64,000 nucleotides of DNA from Paraburkholderia sediminicola (lineage in GTDB: Bacteria; Pseudomonadota; Gammaproteobacteria; Burkholderiales; Burkholderiaceae). The translations under genes were made by a program, and so were the position numbers. Below, one piece after another: positions 1 through 8,836 of the stretch. The notes below the pieces were generated by a model. The model did not search any database. It saw nothing but the letters and a program-made list of their open reading frames with translations, and had not been told where the DNA came from. How positions within the stretch are numbered: position 1 is the stretch's first letter; the number at the start of each line of letters is the position of its first letter. Location of the stretch: positions 1-64,000 of the forward strand of contig NZ_CADIKC010000015.1 of NCBI RefSeq assembly GCF_902859805.1, in the 5' to 3' direction.

Positions 1-65
1 CTGACACCTCTCTGTCCGGGTATAAGTCTACCTTTTGAGGTGTCCAGGATTATTAGGCCACTACA
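1..65. mobile_element. Possible insertion-sequence end remnant
   Basis: The first bases contain GACACCTC near position 3 and its reverse complement GAGGTGTC at about 37-44, followed by a short segment ending in a CACTACA-like tail just before the repeat element begins. This resembles the outer end of an IS3-like insertion sequence as I remember such ends, but no transposase is inside the window. It also coincides with the point where the left arm of the neighbouring repeat element loses the outer flank that the other copy keeps, as expected if an IS or IS-mediated rearrangement trimmed it. Confidence 0.3.
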
Positions 66-850
66 CACCTACTTTTCTTTGCCGGCTGCAAAGAAAAGTA
101 GGCAAAAGAAAACAGCTCAAACCGCTAATGCTAAGTGGGCACCGCAGTTTGCTGCGGGTAGTGGTGCGACTGGAATCCGTGCTCTCGCACATTCCGCGCT
201 AGTGACAAAGGACTCATCAGCTCCCACTCCGCACTGCGTGCGTCGCGGACAGGTTTGCATGGGAAACCACCGGCTTCGGTTTTGGTTTGTGGGGCCATCG
301 GCTTCGCCTCGGCGACGTGTCCCTACACTTCGGCGGGAACCCCTACCTCAAATGATTTGTTGATGTGCTGCCGCCTCATTCCCGGTTGCAATCACAGCCG
401 CAGCGGCAGCGGCAGCGGCAGCGTCAATTGCAATCACAATTGCCGTTCCACTCGCACTCGCACTCGCACTAGCACTAGCACTAGCACTAGCACTAGCACT
501 CACAATGATGGCTGTGATGAGAGCGCAATAGAGAGCCACGATTCGATGGCGAGGCGTAAGCGCCCAAACGCAGAGATCGGTTTTATGAACTGCTCTTCGG
601 CGCGCGCAGCGCCGCCGGAAGTATGACGCCCTTGTCACTGGCGTATGCAGGTGCACGAACCCAGATTCCAGATGCACCACTACCCGCAGCAGACCACGGG
701 CCCCACTTAGCATTAGCGGTTTGAGCCGCTTTCTTTTGCCTACTTTTCTTTGCGGCAAGCAAAGAAAAGTAGGTGCCGCCCCGCACAGGGGCAACGCTAA
801 TAGACCACTAACAAATCAAGGAAAGGCACCAAAGCCAGAACAAGGACAAA
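66..850. repeat. Hairpin-ended dispersed repeat element, copy A
   Basis: Each end carries a near-perfect hairpin, CTACTTTTCTTTGC..GCAAAGAAAAGTAG (about 70-103 and 738-773). Inside these lie inverted arms of roughly 100 bases that read CTCAAACCGCTAATGCTAAG on the left and its complement on the right. Past the right hairpin is a flank with GCACAGGGGCAACGCTAATAGACCAC, which is shared with copy B at 9870-10690. The whole is inverted relative to copy B. No transposase is encoded, so a non-autonomous mobile element is the best reading. An open frame on the minus strand across it (348-794) is conserved in copy B but looks like repeat sequence rather than a gene. Confidence 0.8.
449..502. repeat. Hexanucleotide tandem repeat CACTCG/CACTAG
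   Basis: Nine back-to-back hexamers, three CACTCG, five CACTAG and a final CACTCA, lie in the middle of repeat element A. A second short GCGGCA-type repeat lies about 30 bases to the left (about 398-421). The equivalent place in copy B (about 10220-10245) has only a few degenerate units. Six-base units keep the frame of the minus-strand ORF, where they would encode alternating Ser-Ala. It is a candidate length-variable tract. Confidence 0.85.
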
Positions 851-881
851 ACGCCGCCGCCAAAGGCAAAAACCCTAACCA

Positions 882-1187
882 TTACCCTTCCCGCAAATAC
901 CCCACAAGCACCTTATGCGCAACCATATCCACAGCAGGCTTAATCAACCCATTCTTGTCAGTCCAAACCTTAGGCGTCAAAGCCCCACTCAACGCAACAC
1001 TATCCGCATCACCCAGCGCGAGCAACGCCGTCTGCACCTCATCATCAAACGCAATCACGTTGACGAAAATCGTATCGCCATCATTGGTGGTCGCCCGGAC
1101 CTTGCAGGTCACAAAGCGCTTACCATTCTGCCCCGTGCGGATCTGCGCCTCGCCATATAAGCGCCCGCCCACCAGTCCATCGATCAT
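882..1187 (-). CDS. Small single-stranded DNA-binding protein (OB fold)
   Basis: A 101-residue protein starting MIDGLVGGRLYGEAQIRT, with the pattern GQNGKRFVTCKVRAT..GDTIFVNVIAF typical of short SSB-like OB-fold proteins of Burkholderia. It lacks the long Gly/Pro-rich tail and acidic tip of the housekeeping SSB. The start at 1187 is preferred over upstream codons because AGGAG lies about 8 bases ahead of it. The predicted role is binding ssDNA in the cytoplasm, perhaps linked to the adjacent repeat element or other mobile DNA; that link is inference. It stands alone, tail-to-repeat with element A. Confidence 0.8.
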   Translation of the reverse strand: MIDGLVGGRLYGEAQIRTGQNGKRFVTCKVRATTNDGDTIFVNVIAFDDEVQTALLALGDADSVALSGALTPKVWTDKNGLIKPAVDMVAHKVLVGYLREG

Positions 1188-1342
1188 CGCCCTACTCCTG
1201 TTGTTCCATCCCGTGCAAAAGGCAATATCGCTCAGCACGGCCCGTATGATCCCACGATACACAGCGCAACTTACGCAAAAGCATGGACTGCTCGCGCCAT
1301 ACGCAATACGTCAATCGCCGCGCCCGCGCTGAACTAGCACGT

Positions 1343-2251
1343 TTACCGTGACCCCGTCTGCGCGCCCGCCGCCTCGAAAATATCCCGCAGCCATTGCGCA
1401 AACACCCGCACCCGCGACGACAACTGGCGATTCTGCGGATACAGCACCGAAACCGGCATCGGCGGCGGCGGGAAGTTCGCGAGAATGATCTTCAGCCGAC
1501 CCGACGCCAGTTCGCTCGCCACCCGGTATTGCGGCACCTGCACGATGCCGAGCCCGGCCACCGCCGAGCCTGTGTAAAGATCTGCGCCGGTCACTGATAC
1601 GGTCGACGGCAGATAGGTCGCCGTATCGCGGCCGTCGATTCTGAATTCGAGCGGCACCGGCTTGCCGGTCGCGCTCGACAGATAATTCACCGCGCGATGC
1701 GTGGACAAAGCCGCCGGATCGACCGGCTCGCCATACACTTCAAGATAAGCCGGACTTGCCACCGTCACTTGCGGCAGTTGCGCCACGCGCCGCCCCACCA
1801 TCGACGAATCCTGCAGATTGCCCGCCCGCAACACGCAATCGATCCCCTCCCGCACCAGATCGACCAGCCGGTCGTCCTCGCCTATCGTCAATTCGATGTC
1901 GGGAAACCGCGCGAGAAACGCCGGCAGCGCCGGCACCACGAAGTGCCGGGCCAGGGTGCCCTGCAAATTCACACGCAACAGGCCCTTCGGCGCAATGTTG
2001 GAAAACGAGCCCTCCGCCTCCTCCATGTCGGCGATCAGCCGCACGCAGCGGCGGTAATACGCCTCGCCGTCGTGCGTGAGGCGTACCGAGCGCGTGGTGC
2101 GCTCAAGAAGCCGCGCGCCGAGCCGCTGCTCCATGCGCTTCATCAGGTTAGTGACGGTGGCGCGCGGAATCTGCAGGTCGTCCGAGGCGCGCGTGAAGCT
2201 CTGCCGCTCGGCGATCCGGATGAACACCCGCATTTCCTCGAAACGATCCAT
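1343..2251 (-). CDS. LysR-family transcriptional regulator
   Basis: 302 residues. The N-terminal winged helix-turn-helix (MDRFEEMRVFIRIAERQSFTR through ATVTNLMKRMEQRLGARLLERTTRSVRLT) is followed by the two-lobe co-inducer domain (about 90-295). It belongs to the broad CrgA/AaeR-like branch by its start motif. The start at 2251 is chosen because MDRFEEM is the family-typical beginning; an upstream in-frame codon would add 16 Arg-rich residues. It is divergent from the SDR gene at 2406 with a 154-base shared intergenic region, the classic arrangement for a LysR regulator acting on its neighbour; the inducer is unknown. Confidence 0.92.
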   Translation of the reverse strand: MDRFEEMRVFIRIAERQSFTRASDDLQIPRATVTNLMKRMEQRLGARLLERTTRSVRLTHDGEAYYRRCVRLIADMEEAEGSFSNIAPKGLLRVNLQGTLARHFVVPALPAFLARFPDIELTIGEDDRLVDLVREGIDCVLRAGNLQDSSMVGRRVAQLPQVTVASPAYLEVYGEPVDPAALSTHRAVNYLSSATGKPVPLEFRIDGRDTATYLPSTVSVTGADLYTGSAVAGLGIVQVPQYRVASELASGRLKIILANFPPPPMPVSVLYPQNRQLSSRVRVFAQWLRDIFEAAGAQTGSR

Positions 2252-2405
2252 GGTTGATGCCTTTGTGCCGGGCCGGCGATGCGGCCGCCGGTCGACCAAT
2301 TGTTAAAGCAAATGGAATGATTATGGCAAGTCTAACCCGATTATCTCGACAGCAAAAGCGACCATGATTCGTTTCATCAACTCACCACACAGAAGGAAAC
2401 GAATC

Positions 2406-3149
2406 ATGAACACGATCAAAAACGCTCAAGTCGCCATCGTTACCGGCGCATCCCGTGGCATCGGCGCAGCAGTTGCGCAACGTCTCGCCAAGGACGGCTT
2501 CGCGGTTGCCGTGAACTACGCATCGAGCTCGACGGAAGCCGATGCGCTGGTCGCGGAACTCACCGCGGCAGGCACCAGGGCGATCGCAGTGAAGGCCGAT
2601 GTCGCGAACGCCGACGACGTGCGTCGCATGTTCGAAACCACCGAACAGCAACTCGGCAAGGTGGACGTGCTGGTCAACAACGCCGGCGTGCTGAAGACAC
2701 TGCCGCTCGCCGACACCAGCGACGCGCTGTACGACCAGACCTTCGACATCAACGTGCGCGGCACCTTCAACACCCTGCGCGAAGCGGCCGCACGGATGAA
2801 CGACGGCGGACGCATCGTCAACTTCTCGAGCACGACGCTCGCGCTGAACATGCCGGGCTACGCAATCTACAACGGCACCAAGGCCGCCGTCGAAGCCTTC
2901 ACGCATGTGTTCGCCAAGGAATTGCGCGGCCGCAACATCACCGTCAACGCGGTAGCGCCGGGCCCGATCGCGACTTCGCTGTTCCTCGACGGAAAGACCG
3001 ACGAACAGATCCAGACCTTCGCCAAGATGCCGCCGCTGCAACGCCTCGGCCAGCCGGACGACATTGCCTCAGTCGTGTCGTTCCTCGCGGGCCCGGATGC
3101 AGGCTGGGTCAATGGCCAGATCCTGCGCGCCAACGGCGGTGTGGCTTAA
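2406..3149 (+). CDS. Short-chain dehydrogenase/reductase (FabG-like)
   Basis: 247 residues, the classical SDR length. The NAD(P)-binding motif is TGASRGIGAAVA (about 13-24), the NNAG motif is VLVNNAGV, the active-site Ser is in VNFSSTT and the catalytic Tyr-Lys in YAIYNGTKAAVEAF. The C-terminal WVNGQILRANGG is typical of classical SDRs. The start at 2406 has AAGGAAA upstream. It is divergent from a LysR gene and 79 bases ahead of a second SDR gene, so a two-gene operon under LysR control is likely. The substrate cannot be read from sequence. Confidence 0.93.
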   Translation: MNTIKNAQVAIVTGASRGIGAAVAQRLAKDGFAVAVNYASSSTEADALVAELTAAGTRAIAVKADVANADDVRRMFETTEQQLGKVDVLVNNAGVLKTLPLADTSDALYDQTFDINVRGTFNTLREAAARMNDGGRIVNFSSTTLALNMPGYAIYNGTKAAVEAFTHVFAKELRGRNITVNAVAPGPIATSLFLDGKTDEQIQTFAKMPPLQRLGQPDDIASVVSFLAGPDAGWVNGQILRANGGVA

Positions 3150-3228
3150 CCCAGCCAGAAAACACGCAAAGAACCTCTCTCACGGCACCTTGAAACGCCG
3201 TATCACATTCACGAATCGGAGAAGAAAA

Positions 3229-4125
3229 ATGCAGAAGAACGTCATCCTCGTTACAGGCGCGGGTACGGGCATCGGCAAGCTCACCGCACAATCGCTGGCC
3301 GAAGCCGGCCATATCGTCTACGCGACGATGCGCAATGTCGAAGGACGCAACAAGCCGCGCGCCGACGAAATGCGCGCGCTCGCCAAAGCGAAGGACATCC
3401 AGTTACATCCGCTCGAACTCGACGTGTTGTCGCAAGAATCCGCCGATGCCGCCGCCGCGACGATCATCCGCGAGCAAGGACGGCTCGACGTGGTGATGCA
3501 GAACGCGGGCCATCTGGTGGTCGGCCCGACCGAAGCGTTCACGCCTGAAGAAATGGTGAAGGTGTTCGACACCAACCTGTTCGGCACGCAGCGTGTGAAC
3601 CGTGCGGTGCTGCCGTATCTGCGCCAGCAGGAAGCGGGCTTGATGTTGTGGATCAGCAGCACGACGACCAAGGGCGGTTTTCCTCCGTTCCTCGGGCCAT
3701 ACGGCGCTGCAAAGGCCGCGATGGATTCTTTGGCGGTCACCCTCGCCTACGAAATCGCGCGCTTCGGTATCGAAACCTCGATCGTGGTGCCGGGCGCGTT
3801 CACGCGCGGCACCGCACATTTCCCGAGTGCCGGCAAACCAGCCGATGCCGAACGCTCCGCTGCGTATGCACGCTATGACGGCGTGATGGATCAGATCGGC
3901 GAGCGCCTGTCCGAACTCACACCGGACGACGCCGATCCGCAAGCCGTCGCCGATGAAATCGTGCGGATCGTCGCGTTGCCGTCAGGCGAGCGGCCGATGC
4001 GCTCGGTGATCGACTTCGTCGGCGACGGCGCGCGTGAAGTGCTCGAAGTCTCGGAGCGCGTGCGCATCGAATTCGCCAAACGCATCGGTATGGGCGATCT
4101 GCTCGAAGCGAAGATCAAGCGGTAA
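3229..4125 (+). CDS. Short-chain dehydrogenase/reductase, long form
   Basis: 298 residues. Cofactor motif TGAGTGIGKLTA, then MQNAGH in place of the usual NNAG, active-site Ser in LMLWISSTTT and Tyr-Lys in YGAAKAAMDSLA. The C-terminal extension, about 50 residues longer than a minimal SDR, places it with oxidoreductases of the 17-beta-HSD/retinol dehydrogenase-like group. The start at 3229 follows GGAGAAG; the open frame continues 165 bases upstream into the preceding gene but without family similarity. It is probably co-transcribed with the SDR at 2406. Confidence 0.92.
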   Translation: MQKNVILVTGAGTGIGKLTAQSLAEAGHIVYATMRNVEGRNKPRADEMRALAKAKDIQLHPLELDVLSQESADAAAATIIREQGRLDVVMQNAGHLVVGPTEAFTPEEMVKVFDTNLFGTQRVNRAVLPYLRQQEAGLMLWISSTTTKGGFPPFLGPYGAAKAAMDSLAVTLAYEIARFGIETSIVVPGAFTRGTAHFPSAGKPADAERSAAYARYDGVMDQIGERLSELTPDDADPQAVADEIVRIVALPSGERPMRSVIDFVGDGAREVLEVSERVRIEFAKRIGMGDLLEAKIKR

Positions 4126-4211
4126 TCAACGCATGACCGTGAGGGACGCCGAGGGTGATTGATAGACCCTTGCGTCCCGCCGTTCCTTTTCCGCTTTGAA
4201 CCCACACGCTC

Positions 4212-4775
4212 ATGAAACCCTCAATCCTGGTCGCCTGCGCCGTGCTGCTGCCGTTTCTGATCGCCGCTTGCGATGCGCGACTACAAGCTCAGTCGCCGGA
4301 CGCGTCCGTTGCCACGCGGAGTACTGCCATGAAACCCTCAGTGACTTACCTTCATCTGTTGAAGCACACGCCGTTTTTCACGAGCCTCACAACCGAACAA
4401 TTGCGCTGGGTGATCGGCCATTCGCATGAATGGGAAGCGCATCCCGGCACCGTGGTCGCGCAATGCAACGGCAGCGCTCACGGCGGCACTGCGAACGATC
4501 AAGGCATGTGGATTCTTCTGGACGGCGGCTGGCAGGTCGAATACGGCCAACAGTTGTATCCGGCAGGCCATGCGAGTGCGGGGAAATGGTTTAGCGCGAC
4601 GGTGACCGATCGGCCGTGCAGCCTCGTCACGACCGAACACAGCTATGTGATGAAGATCGAACGCCCCGACTTCGACGCGATGCTCGAACAAGGTTTCGCA
4701 TTCGACCAACATCTCAATGCGGGTCGCCGCTATTACAGCGAACTGTTCGCCGCTCCGGTCGAGCTCATTAAATAG
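4212..4775 (+). CDS. Lipoprotein with cyclic-nucleotide-binding-like domain
   Basis: 187 residues. The N-terminus MKPSILVACAVLLPFLIAAC is a lipoprotein signal peptide with lipobox LIAAC (Cys20). After a short linker, residues about 48-180 (LLKHTPFFTSLTTEQLRWVI..HPGTVVAQ) read like the beginning of a Crp-type cNMP-binding beta-barrel, but no helix-turn-helix follows and the phosphate-binding loop is not obvious. Residues 40-43 repeat MKPS with the same 12 bases, ATGAAACCCTCA, at 4212 and 4329, so a second, cytoplasmic start is possible. Neighbours on both sides are redox enzymes. Function unknown. Confidence 0.7.
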   Translation: MKPSILVACAVLLPFLIAACDARLQAQSPDASVATRSTAMKPSVTYLHLLKHTPFFTSLTTEQLRWVIGHSHEWEAHPGTVVAQCNGSAHGGTANDQGMWILLDGGWQVEYGQQLYPAGHASAGKWFSATVTDRPCSLVTTEHSYVMKIERPDFDAMLEQGFAFDQHLNAGRRYYSELFAAPVELIK

Positions 4776-4826
4776 CCGTCGATCCGGAGCAGGTGATTAC
4801 GCCGTGCAAACGCCAAGGAAGCGCGC

Positions 4827-5852
4827 TTAAACCGCCTTCGGATTGCGCTCCGTAAATCCTTCCTGATGCCAGTACGGATACGCGGGACGTACAGCGCTGG
4901 CAGCGTCGAGTTTCGCTACCTGTTCGGGCGTCAGATTCCAACCCACCGCGCCAAGGTTCTGCCGCAACTGCTCTTCGTTGCGCGCACCGATTAGCACTGT
5001 CGATACAGTAGGCCGTTGCAGCAGCCAGTTCAGCGCAATTTGCGGCACGGTCTTGCCGGTTTCGGCCGCGACCTCGTCGATGGCATCGAGCACGCGGAAC
5101 AGGTACTCATCCGGCACCGGCGGCCCCATGTCAGAGGTTTTGTGCAGACGGCTCGTTTCCGGCAACGGTTGGCCGCGTTTGATCTTGCCGGTGAGACGTC
5201 CCCAGCCGAGCGGACTCCATACGACCGCACCCACGCCCTGATCGACGCCGAGCGGCATCAATTCCCACTCGTAGTCGCGACCAATCAGCGAGTAGTAAGT
5301 CTGATTCGCAACGTAGCGCGGATAGCCGTAACGATCCGCTGTGTCCTGCGATTTCATCAGATGCCAGCCGGAGAAATTCGACACGCCGGTGTAGCGGATC
5401 TTGCCGGCGCGCACGAGATCGTCGAGCGTCGACATGACTTCGGCGACAGGCGTCTTCGCGTCGAAACCGTGTAACTGGAACAGGTCGATGTAATCGGTTT
5501 GCAAACGTTTGAGCGCTGCGTCCACCGCCTGAATCAGATGAAAACGCGACGAGCCGACATTGTTCGGACCATCGTCGAAACGGAAGGTCGCTTTGGTTGA
5601 AATGATCGCTTTGTCGCGCTTGCCCTTGAGCGCTTCGCCGAGCACCGACTCGGAAGCGCCGCTCGAATAGATGTCGGCGCTGTCAAACATCGTGACGCCC
5701 GCATCGAAACAGATGTCAATGAGGCGACGCGCTTCGGCGACGTCTGTGGCGCCCCACGCCTGAAAAAACTCGCCCTTGCCGCCGAATGTGCCCGTGCCGA
5801 AACTTAGTACCGGCACCTTGAGACCAGATGCACCCAGATGTCTGTATTCCAT
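4827..5852 (-). CDS. Aldo/keto reductase
   Basis: 341 residues, an NADPH-dependent TIM-barrel oxidoreductase. The catalytic tetrad is visible: Asp and Tyr in MFDSADIYSSGASE, Lys in AIISTKATF and His in LFQLHGFD. The C-terminal IGARNEEQLRQNLGAVGWNL is the cofactor-binding segment of the family. Length and motifs fit the YdhF/IolS-like group of ion-channel-beta-subunit-type AKRs. It stands alone on the minus strand between two unrelated genes; the natural substrate is not evident. Confidence 0.93.
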   Translation of the reverse strand: MEYRHLGASGLKVPVLSFGTGTFGGKGEFFQAWGATDVAEARRLIDICFDAGVTMFDSADIYSSGASESVLGEALKGKRDKAIISTKATFRFDDGPNNVGSSRFHLIQAVDAALKRLQTDYIDLFQLHGFDAKTPVAEVMSTLDDLVRAGKIRYTGVSNFSGWHLMKSQDTADRYGYPRYVANQTYYSLIGRDYEWELMPLGVDQGVGAVVWSPLGWGRLTGKIKRGQPLPETSRLHKTSDMGPPVPDEYLFRVLDAIDEVAAETGKTVPQIALNWLLQRPTVSTVLIGARNEEQLRQNLGAVGWNLTPEQVAKLDAASAVRPAYPYWHQEGFTERNPKAV

Positions 5853-5891
5853 TGATGATTCTCCGTGACCTAGCCGTCGATAAACGGACGT

Positions 5892-7622
5892 TCAGTCTAC
5901 GCGTGTCCCGGCAAACGTGCCGGCGAGCGCGGCCAACGCGTCACGCGCGTTTCGAATCACGCTGTCCCAATCGCCTAACGCCGGCTGCCGGAACAATTTC
6001 GCTTGCGCATACCAGGGCGTATCGGTGCGTTCCAGCATCCAGCGCCAGCAGGTGTCGAAGCGGTTCAAAATCCATACCGGCTTGTCTAACGCGCCTGCCA
6101 GATGCGCGGTGGATGTGTCGACGGATATCACCAGGTCGAGGTTTGCCACCAGCGCGGCAGTGTCGGCAAAGTCGTCGAGTTCTTCTGTGTAGTCAATGAC
6201 GTTCGGGTGCGAATCGTTGCGCGGTGACTGAAGCGCAGACGGACCCTTTTGCAGACTAAAGAACTGCACGTTCGGCACATCGAGAATCGGTGCGAGCCGC
6301 TCGAACGTAATCGAACGGCGTGCGTCGTTCTTGCGGAGCTCGGCGACATGCGGCCGGTTTCCGCCGGCCCACACGAGTCCGACCTTCAAACACCCTTCTG
6401 CTTGTGCAGCGATACGTTCGTGCCATTCACGCGTTGCTTGCGGGTCGGCGAACAGATAAGGCGTCTTTGACGGAATGCTCGCGAGATCGGTCTTGAATGC
6501 GAGCGGCAGACTCAGCAATGGGCAGTGGCAATCGAACGGCGGCAGTGCCTGGCCCGCTTCGATCAATTGATCCACACCGTCGAGCGTGGACATGAGCCGC
6601 ATCAACTCACCCGGTACTTCCAGCACGACTTTCGCGCCGAGCTTCGACACCATGCCGGCATACCGGCAAAACTGCAGCGTATCGCCGAGACCCTGCTCCG
6701 CATGCAGCAGAATCGTTTTGCCGTCGATCGAAAAATCGCCCAGCCAAAGCGGTTGCGCAAAGGTGCGCCTGCCTGCTTTGATCCGGCTACGCTCCCAGCG
6801 CCATTCGTACTCTTTCCATCCCGCATCTAGCTCCCCCAGTTGCAGCAGACACAACGACTGGTTCCAATGCGTCTCGGCAGCGGCAGGATTGACGGCCAAT
6901 GCGCGTTCATAGCTCTGCAACGCTTGCGCGTGCTCACCAAGATCGACCTGGGTCAGGCCAAGGTTGTTCCAGGCATCGGCAAACGCAGGGGCGAGTTCGA
7001 GCGCGCGCTGATAGCTTTGCCGCGCCTCGTCTGCCTGATTCATATCGCTGAGCGCATTGCCGCGATTGCTCCACGCGTCGGGATAGGCCGGCTGCAATGC
7101 GAGCGCGTGATCGCAGCTTGCGAGCGCATCGGCGGGACGGCCCAGATCGCGCAGCACGCAGGCGCGATTGTTCCAGGCTTGCGCGAAATCCGGCATTAAA
7201 GCGATTGCGCGATCAAAGCTGCTGAGCGCTTCGAGCGGCAAGTTAAGGCCGGCTTGCGCGTTGCCGCGATTGTTCAGTGCGTCCGGGAATTTCGATTGCA
7301 ATGCAAGTGCGCGATTGGCGCTCGCGAGTGCTTCGTCGAAACGTTGCGAGGCATTGAGCGCATAGGCGAGATTCGAATGGATGGGCGCCTGTTTCGCATT
7401 GATGGCGAGCGCCTTCTTGAGGAACTCGGTGCCCTCCTGGACACGGCCTGTCTGCAGCGCGAGCGAGCCCAGCAACTGCAGCGCCTCGAAATGACGTGGC
7501 TTGAGTTCGAGAATCTCGCGATAGAGTTCTTCGGCCTCGGCGAATGCGCCGTTCTGCTGAAGCGCGACGGCTTGCCGAAGCATATGGTCCAACTGTTGCG
7601 GGAGATTGGCAGGCTTGCTCAT
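5892..7622 (-). CDS. TPR protein with glycosyltransferase-like C-terminal domain
   Basis: 576 residues from MSKPANLPQQLDHML. Residues about 15-300 are some eight tandem tetratricopeptide repeats (repeating WNNRA/WNNLG and ALxxxPxxxxA patterns). Residues about 310-570 resemble the GT-B type ADP-heptose-transferase-like domain often fused to TPRs (LGDTLQFCRYA, VGLVWAGG, VDTSTAHLAGALDKPVW). Such fusions are thought to act in surface or flagellar glycosylation, but no catalytic proof is visible. A TTG 48 bases upstream at 7670 is an alternative start with AGGA close to it. Monocistronic on the minus strand. Confidence 0.85.
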   Translation of the reverse strand: MSKPANLPQQLDHMLRQAVALQQNGAFAEAEELYREILELKPRHFEALQLLGSLALQTGRVQEGTEFLKKALAINAKQAPIHSNLAYALNASQRFDEALASANRALALQSKFPDALNNRGNAQAGLNLPLEALSSFDRAIALMPDFAQAWNNRACVLRDLGRPADALASCDHALALQPAYPDAWSNRGNALSDMNQADEARQSYQRALELAPAFADAWNNLGLTQVDLGEHAQALQSYERALAVNPAAAETHWNQSLCLLQLGELDAGWKEYEWRWERSRIKAGRRTFAQPLWLGDFSIDGKTILLHAEQGLGDTLQFCRYAGMVSKLGAKVVLEVPGELMRLMSTLDGVDQLIEAGQALPPFDCHCPLLSLPLAFKTDLASIPSKTPYLFADPQATREWHERIAAQAEGCLKVGLVWAGGNRPHVAELRKNDARRSITFERLAPILDVPNVQFFSLQKGPSALQSPRNDSHPNVIDYTEELDDFADTAALVANLDLVISVDTSTAHLAGALDKPVWILNRFDTCWRWMLERTDTPWYAQAKLFRQPALGDWDSVIRNARDALAALAGTFAGTRVD

Positions 7623-7884
7623 GAGGTGAGCTTGGATTGAATGCGTGTGGAATCGGGAAACCGCTTTCAAGCTTCCTGAGTCGCGGTAAAAGCCACGCGG
7701 GTCAGGCCTGAAAGAACGAAGCCGATTATCGCCGAAAAGAACGCATTTGGTCTGCTGTGTGCAAGCGGCTTTGAATATGCGCGAGCGGGAGGGACGGCTG
7801 CTGGTTTGGAGGCGCTTTTTGCAGGCGTCTCTTTTAGACGTGTTTTTAAGCGCTTTTCTATGCCTGGTGTGTCTGATGTCCGGC

Positions 7885-8433
7885 TTACTGGGCAGTCAGA
7901 TGCTTACGCTTGGCGAGATCCTGAGCCATTGCGTAGTGCTCCTGGATGGTCGGCAGTGCCTTTTTTGCCGCGTCCTTCAACTGTTCGTCGCGGCCCGAAG
8001 CGATTTCCGCCTGGAAGGCCGACAGCGCTTTCTGTTCGCCGGCGAGCGCGACCTGCTCGATGTAGGTCTTGTCGAAGTCGGCGCCGCGCAGGTTATTGAT
8101 GCTCGCGAGCACCGCTGCGTCCGGATCGTTCTTCGGCACGTCGACGCCACGCGGGCTCGCGGCGCGCAGCGCGTCGGAGATTTTCGCGTTGTCGTTCGAC
8201 ACGCGTTCTGCGAATGCCTTCACGTCCCGGTCGGTAGAGCGCGAGGTTGCGATGCGTGCGGCATCGCGTTGCGTGGCGACAGCCTTGGTGGCGTCGGTGA
8301 TGAAGGTCTGGTCGGCGGCATGAATGCGAGCGGCATCCGGTGCGGCCGCGGTCTGAGCACTAGCCGCGGTAGCGACAACCATAAGGCTGGCCATGCAGGC
8401 ACTGGTGATAGCGGCGAGAGGCAAGCGGATCAT
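7885..8433 (-). CDS. DUF4142 secreted protein
   Basis: 182 residues starting MIRLPLAAITSACMASL, with a signal peptide cleaved after about ATAASA. The mature part is helical and rich in Ala, with DQTFITDATKAVATQRDAA and a C-terminal LPTIQEHYAMAQDLAKR, the hallmark of the DUF4142 (ferritin-like helical) family found in periplasmic or outer-membrane-associated proteins. AAGGAGA lies 6 bases ahead of the start at 8433, so the in-frame extension to 8586 is rejected. Function unknown; stress association is known for some members. Confidence 0.88.
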   Translation of the reverse strand: MIRLPLAAITSACMASLMVVATAASAQTAAAPDAARIHAADQTFITDATKAVATQRDAARIATSRSTDRDVKAFAERVSNDNAKISDALRAASPRGVDVPKNDPDAAVLASINNLRGADFDKTYIEQVALAGEQKALSAFQAEIASGRDEQLKDAAKKALPTIQEHYAMAQDLAKRKHLTAQ

Positions 8434-8728
8434 ACGTTCTCCTTGGAGTGGAAGCGAAACGACGGCGATGCGAGTGCGCCTGGGCCATCGCGTGCGATTG
8501 CATTGATACCTTGCAAGTCGCTTGCGACTGGCTAACGGCGCCGCGCTCTTATCGCTGTGCATTCTAGGAGGCGCATTCCCCAGCATGTGAAACCATGCTG
8601 TCGCTTCTGTAACGTTAGGTAACCTTCATACAAATTACCTGTTTTTGCTGTACGGCCGCCGCCCTCTTCCTGCCCCGAATAACGGCTTGGTGTTAACCAG
8701 AAAGTACCGGCAAACCGCCTGAATTCAC

Positions 8729-8755
8729 TGAACTTTCCTGCTGCTGCGCCGATAA
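8729..8755 (+). promoter_or_regulatory. Sigma-28 (FliA)-type promoter of cheV
   Basis: TGAACTTT at 8729-8736, an 11-base spacer, and GCCGATAA at 8748-8755. The enterobacterial FliA consensus is TAAAGTTT-N11-GCCGATAA, so the -10 matches in all eight positions and the -35 in six of eight, with exact spacing. It lies 81 bases ahead of the chemotaxis gene at 8837, which makes flagellar-class control of that gene likely. Confidence 0.72.
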
Positions 8756-8836
8756 CAGAAAGGTAGGGCACGCGCCAGGGCCGAACGGACGGTATGCATG
8801 GCGCACCACTCGCACCGCAATCCCTGGAGAGATTCG

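Noticed and set aside
449..502. CRISPR-like array
   Set aside because: Six-base units without spacers; no CRISPR array or cas gene is seen anywhere in the window.
735..775. Strong hairpins CTACTTTTCTTTGC..GCAAAGAAAAGTAG as terminators
   Set aside because: They recur at both ends of repeat copies and lack a following T tract on the relevant strand; better explained as repeat termini.
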